Positions 63,540 through 64,000 of a DNA stretch of 64,000 bases are shown here, in pieces. Source of the stretch: JACQAP01 sp035275265 (GTDB taxonomy: Bacteria; Pseudomonadota; Gammaproteobacteria; Burkholderiales; JACQAP01); contig DATENC010000026.1 in the NCBI GenBank assembly GCA_035275265.1, positions 434,001 through 498,000 of the forward strand, in the 5' to 3' direction. Positions within the stretch are counted from its first letter, which is position 1. Each line of letters opens with the position of its first letter. The notes beneath the pieces are model-generated. The model searched no databases, was not told the origin of the DNA, and saw only the letters and a list, made by a program, of their open reading frames with translations. The position numbers and the translations under genes were made by a program.

Positions 63540-64000
63540 TCAGGCTTCGTCAGGGTCGGGGTTGGTTGCCTGGCTGGGATTGCCGGCGCTTGCCGCCGCG
63601 GCTGGAGCGCGCGCGGCAATCCTGGGTGTGGGACAGCGCACGTCGGCATTCTGCGCGCGATGGCGCAGGGCGTGGTCTATCAGGATCAGTGCCAGCATCG
63701 CTTCGGCGATGGGCGTGGCCCGAATGCCGACACAGGGGTCATGGCGCCCGCTAGTTTCCACCACGGTTGGCTCGCCCAGCTTGTCGACCGAACGCCGCGG
63801 CAGGCGGATACTCGAGGTCGGCTTCACCGCGATGTTGACCACGATGTCCTGGCCGCTGGAGATGCCGCCGAGGATGCCGCCGGCATTGTTGCTCAGATAG
63901 CCTTCCGGCGTCATTTCGTCCCCGTGCTCCGTGCCTTTCTGTTCGACCGCGGCGAAGCCGGCGCCAATTTCCACGCCTTTCACGGCGTTAATCCCCATCA
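63540..64000 (-). CDS. aroC: Chorismate synthase, C-terminal part (cut by window edge)
   Basis: About 153 codons of the 3' part; the start lies beyond 64000. Chorismate synthase makes the common aromatic precursor from EPSP with reduced FMN. Visible motifs: MGINAVKGVEIGAGF, NNAGGILGGISSGQDIVVNIAVKPTSS and the conserved GRHDPCVGIRATPIAEAM. The C-terminal 40 residues form an alanine/proline-rich tail. It is followed by the HEAGH membrane protein and the MFS gene. Confidence 0.96.
   Translation of the reverse strand, partial: MGINAVKGVEIGAGFAAVEQKGTEHGDEMTPEGYLSNNAGGILGGISSGQDIVVNIAVKPTSSIRLPRRSVDKLGEPTVVETSGRHDPCVGIRATPIAEAMLALILIDHALRHRAQNADVRCPTPRIAARAPAAAASAGNPSQATNPDPDEA

Overview
The window is a compact, GC-rich stretch of chromosome from a betaproteobacterium. 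The evidence is gene order: the runs tpiA-secG-tRNA-Leu-nuoABCDEF, glmM-folP-ftsH-rlmE/yhbY-greA-carBA-dapB-bamE/fur, recN-nadK/hrcA-hemH, grpE-dnaK-dnaJ and leuCDB-asd-fimV-truA-trpFBA-accD-folC-dedD-cvpA-purF-metZ are typical of Burkholderiales/Nitrosomonadales relatives. I cannot name a genus. There are no insertion sequences, integrases, phage genes or CRISPR arrays. Almost every base is coding, and no gene-free stretch exceeds about 300 bases.

Layout. 1-5370: a minus-strand operon read from a promoter near 5341-5370, carrying tpiA, secG, a tRNA-Leu(GAG) gene and the start of the complex I operon, with nuoF cut by the left edge. 5598-9470: the phosphate uptake genes pstS, pstC, pstA and pstB, with a strong terminator after pstS and no phoU. 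9509-21195 (minus): glmM, folP, ftsH, rlmE, greA, carB, carA, dapB and bamE, with yhbY on plus. 21300-28835: fur, then a membrane-associated MoxR-ATPase cluster of seven genes of unknown function (membrane protein, DUF4129, DUF4350, MoxR and DUF58 on plus; SpoIIM and RDD proteins on minus, meeting them tail to tail). 28855-38446: recN, nadK, hrcA, hemH, a DUF922 protease-like protein, and the heat-shock operon grpE-dnaK-dnaJ behind a sigma-32 promoter. 38465-44130: cysS, a TPR protein and an L,D-transpeptidase sharing a C-terminal domain, two cyclophilins and lpxH. 44139-61735 (minus): metZ, purF, cvpA, a SPOR-domain protein, folC, accD, trpA, trpB, trpF, truA, fimV, asd, leuB, leuD, a 45-residue entericidin-like lipoprotein and leuC. 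61799-64000: an MFS transporter, a small HEAGH membrane protein and the 3' part of aroC.

The best regulatory find is in the purF-metZ gap. Reading the minus strand there are, in order: a TTGACA -35 element; a 17-base spacer filled mostly by a 12-base palindrome; a -10 element; an RNA segment that matches the SAM-II (SAM-alpha) riboswitch in its P1 helix, GATTTGA block and GCTAAA tail; and a textbook intrinsic terminator with seven U. The GCTAAA tail is also complementary to the terminator's 5' arm, so a SAM-controlled termination switch for metZ can be proposed.

Other points worth attention are a diverged copy of the dapB 3' end lying just after dapB; a near-consensus promoter followed at once by a long hairpin in the carA leader; and a family of short GAGGGGTGAGG-like repeats in gene junctions, one reaching into the first codons of folP. 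Family assignments rest on motifs read from the translations. No database search was run.
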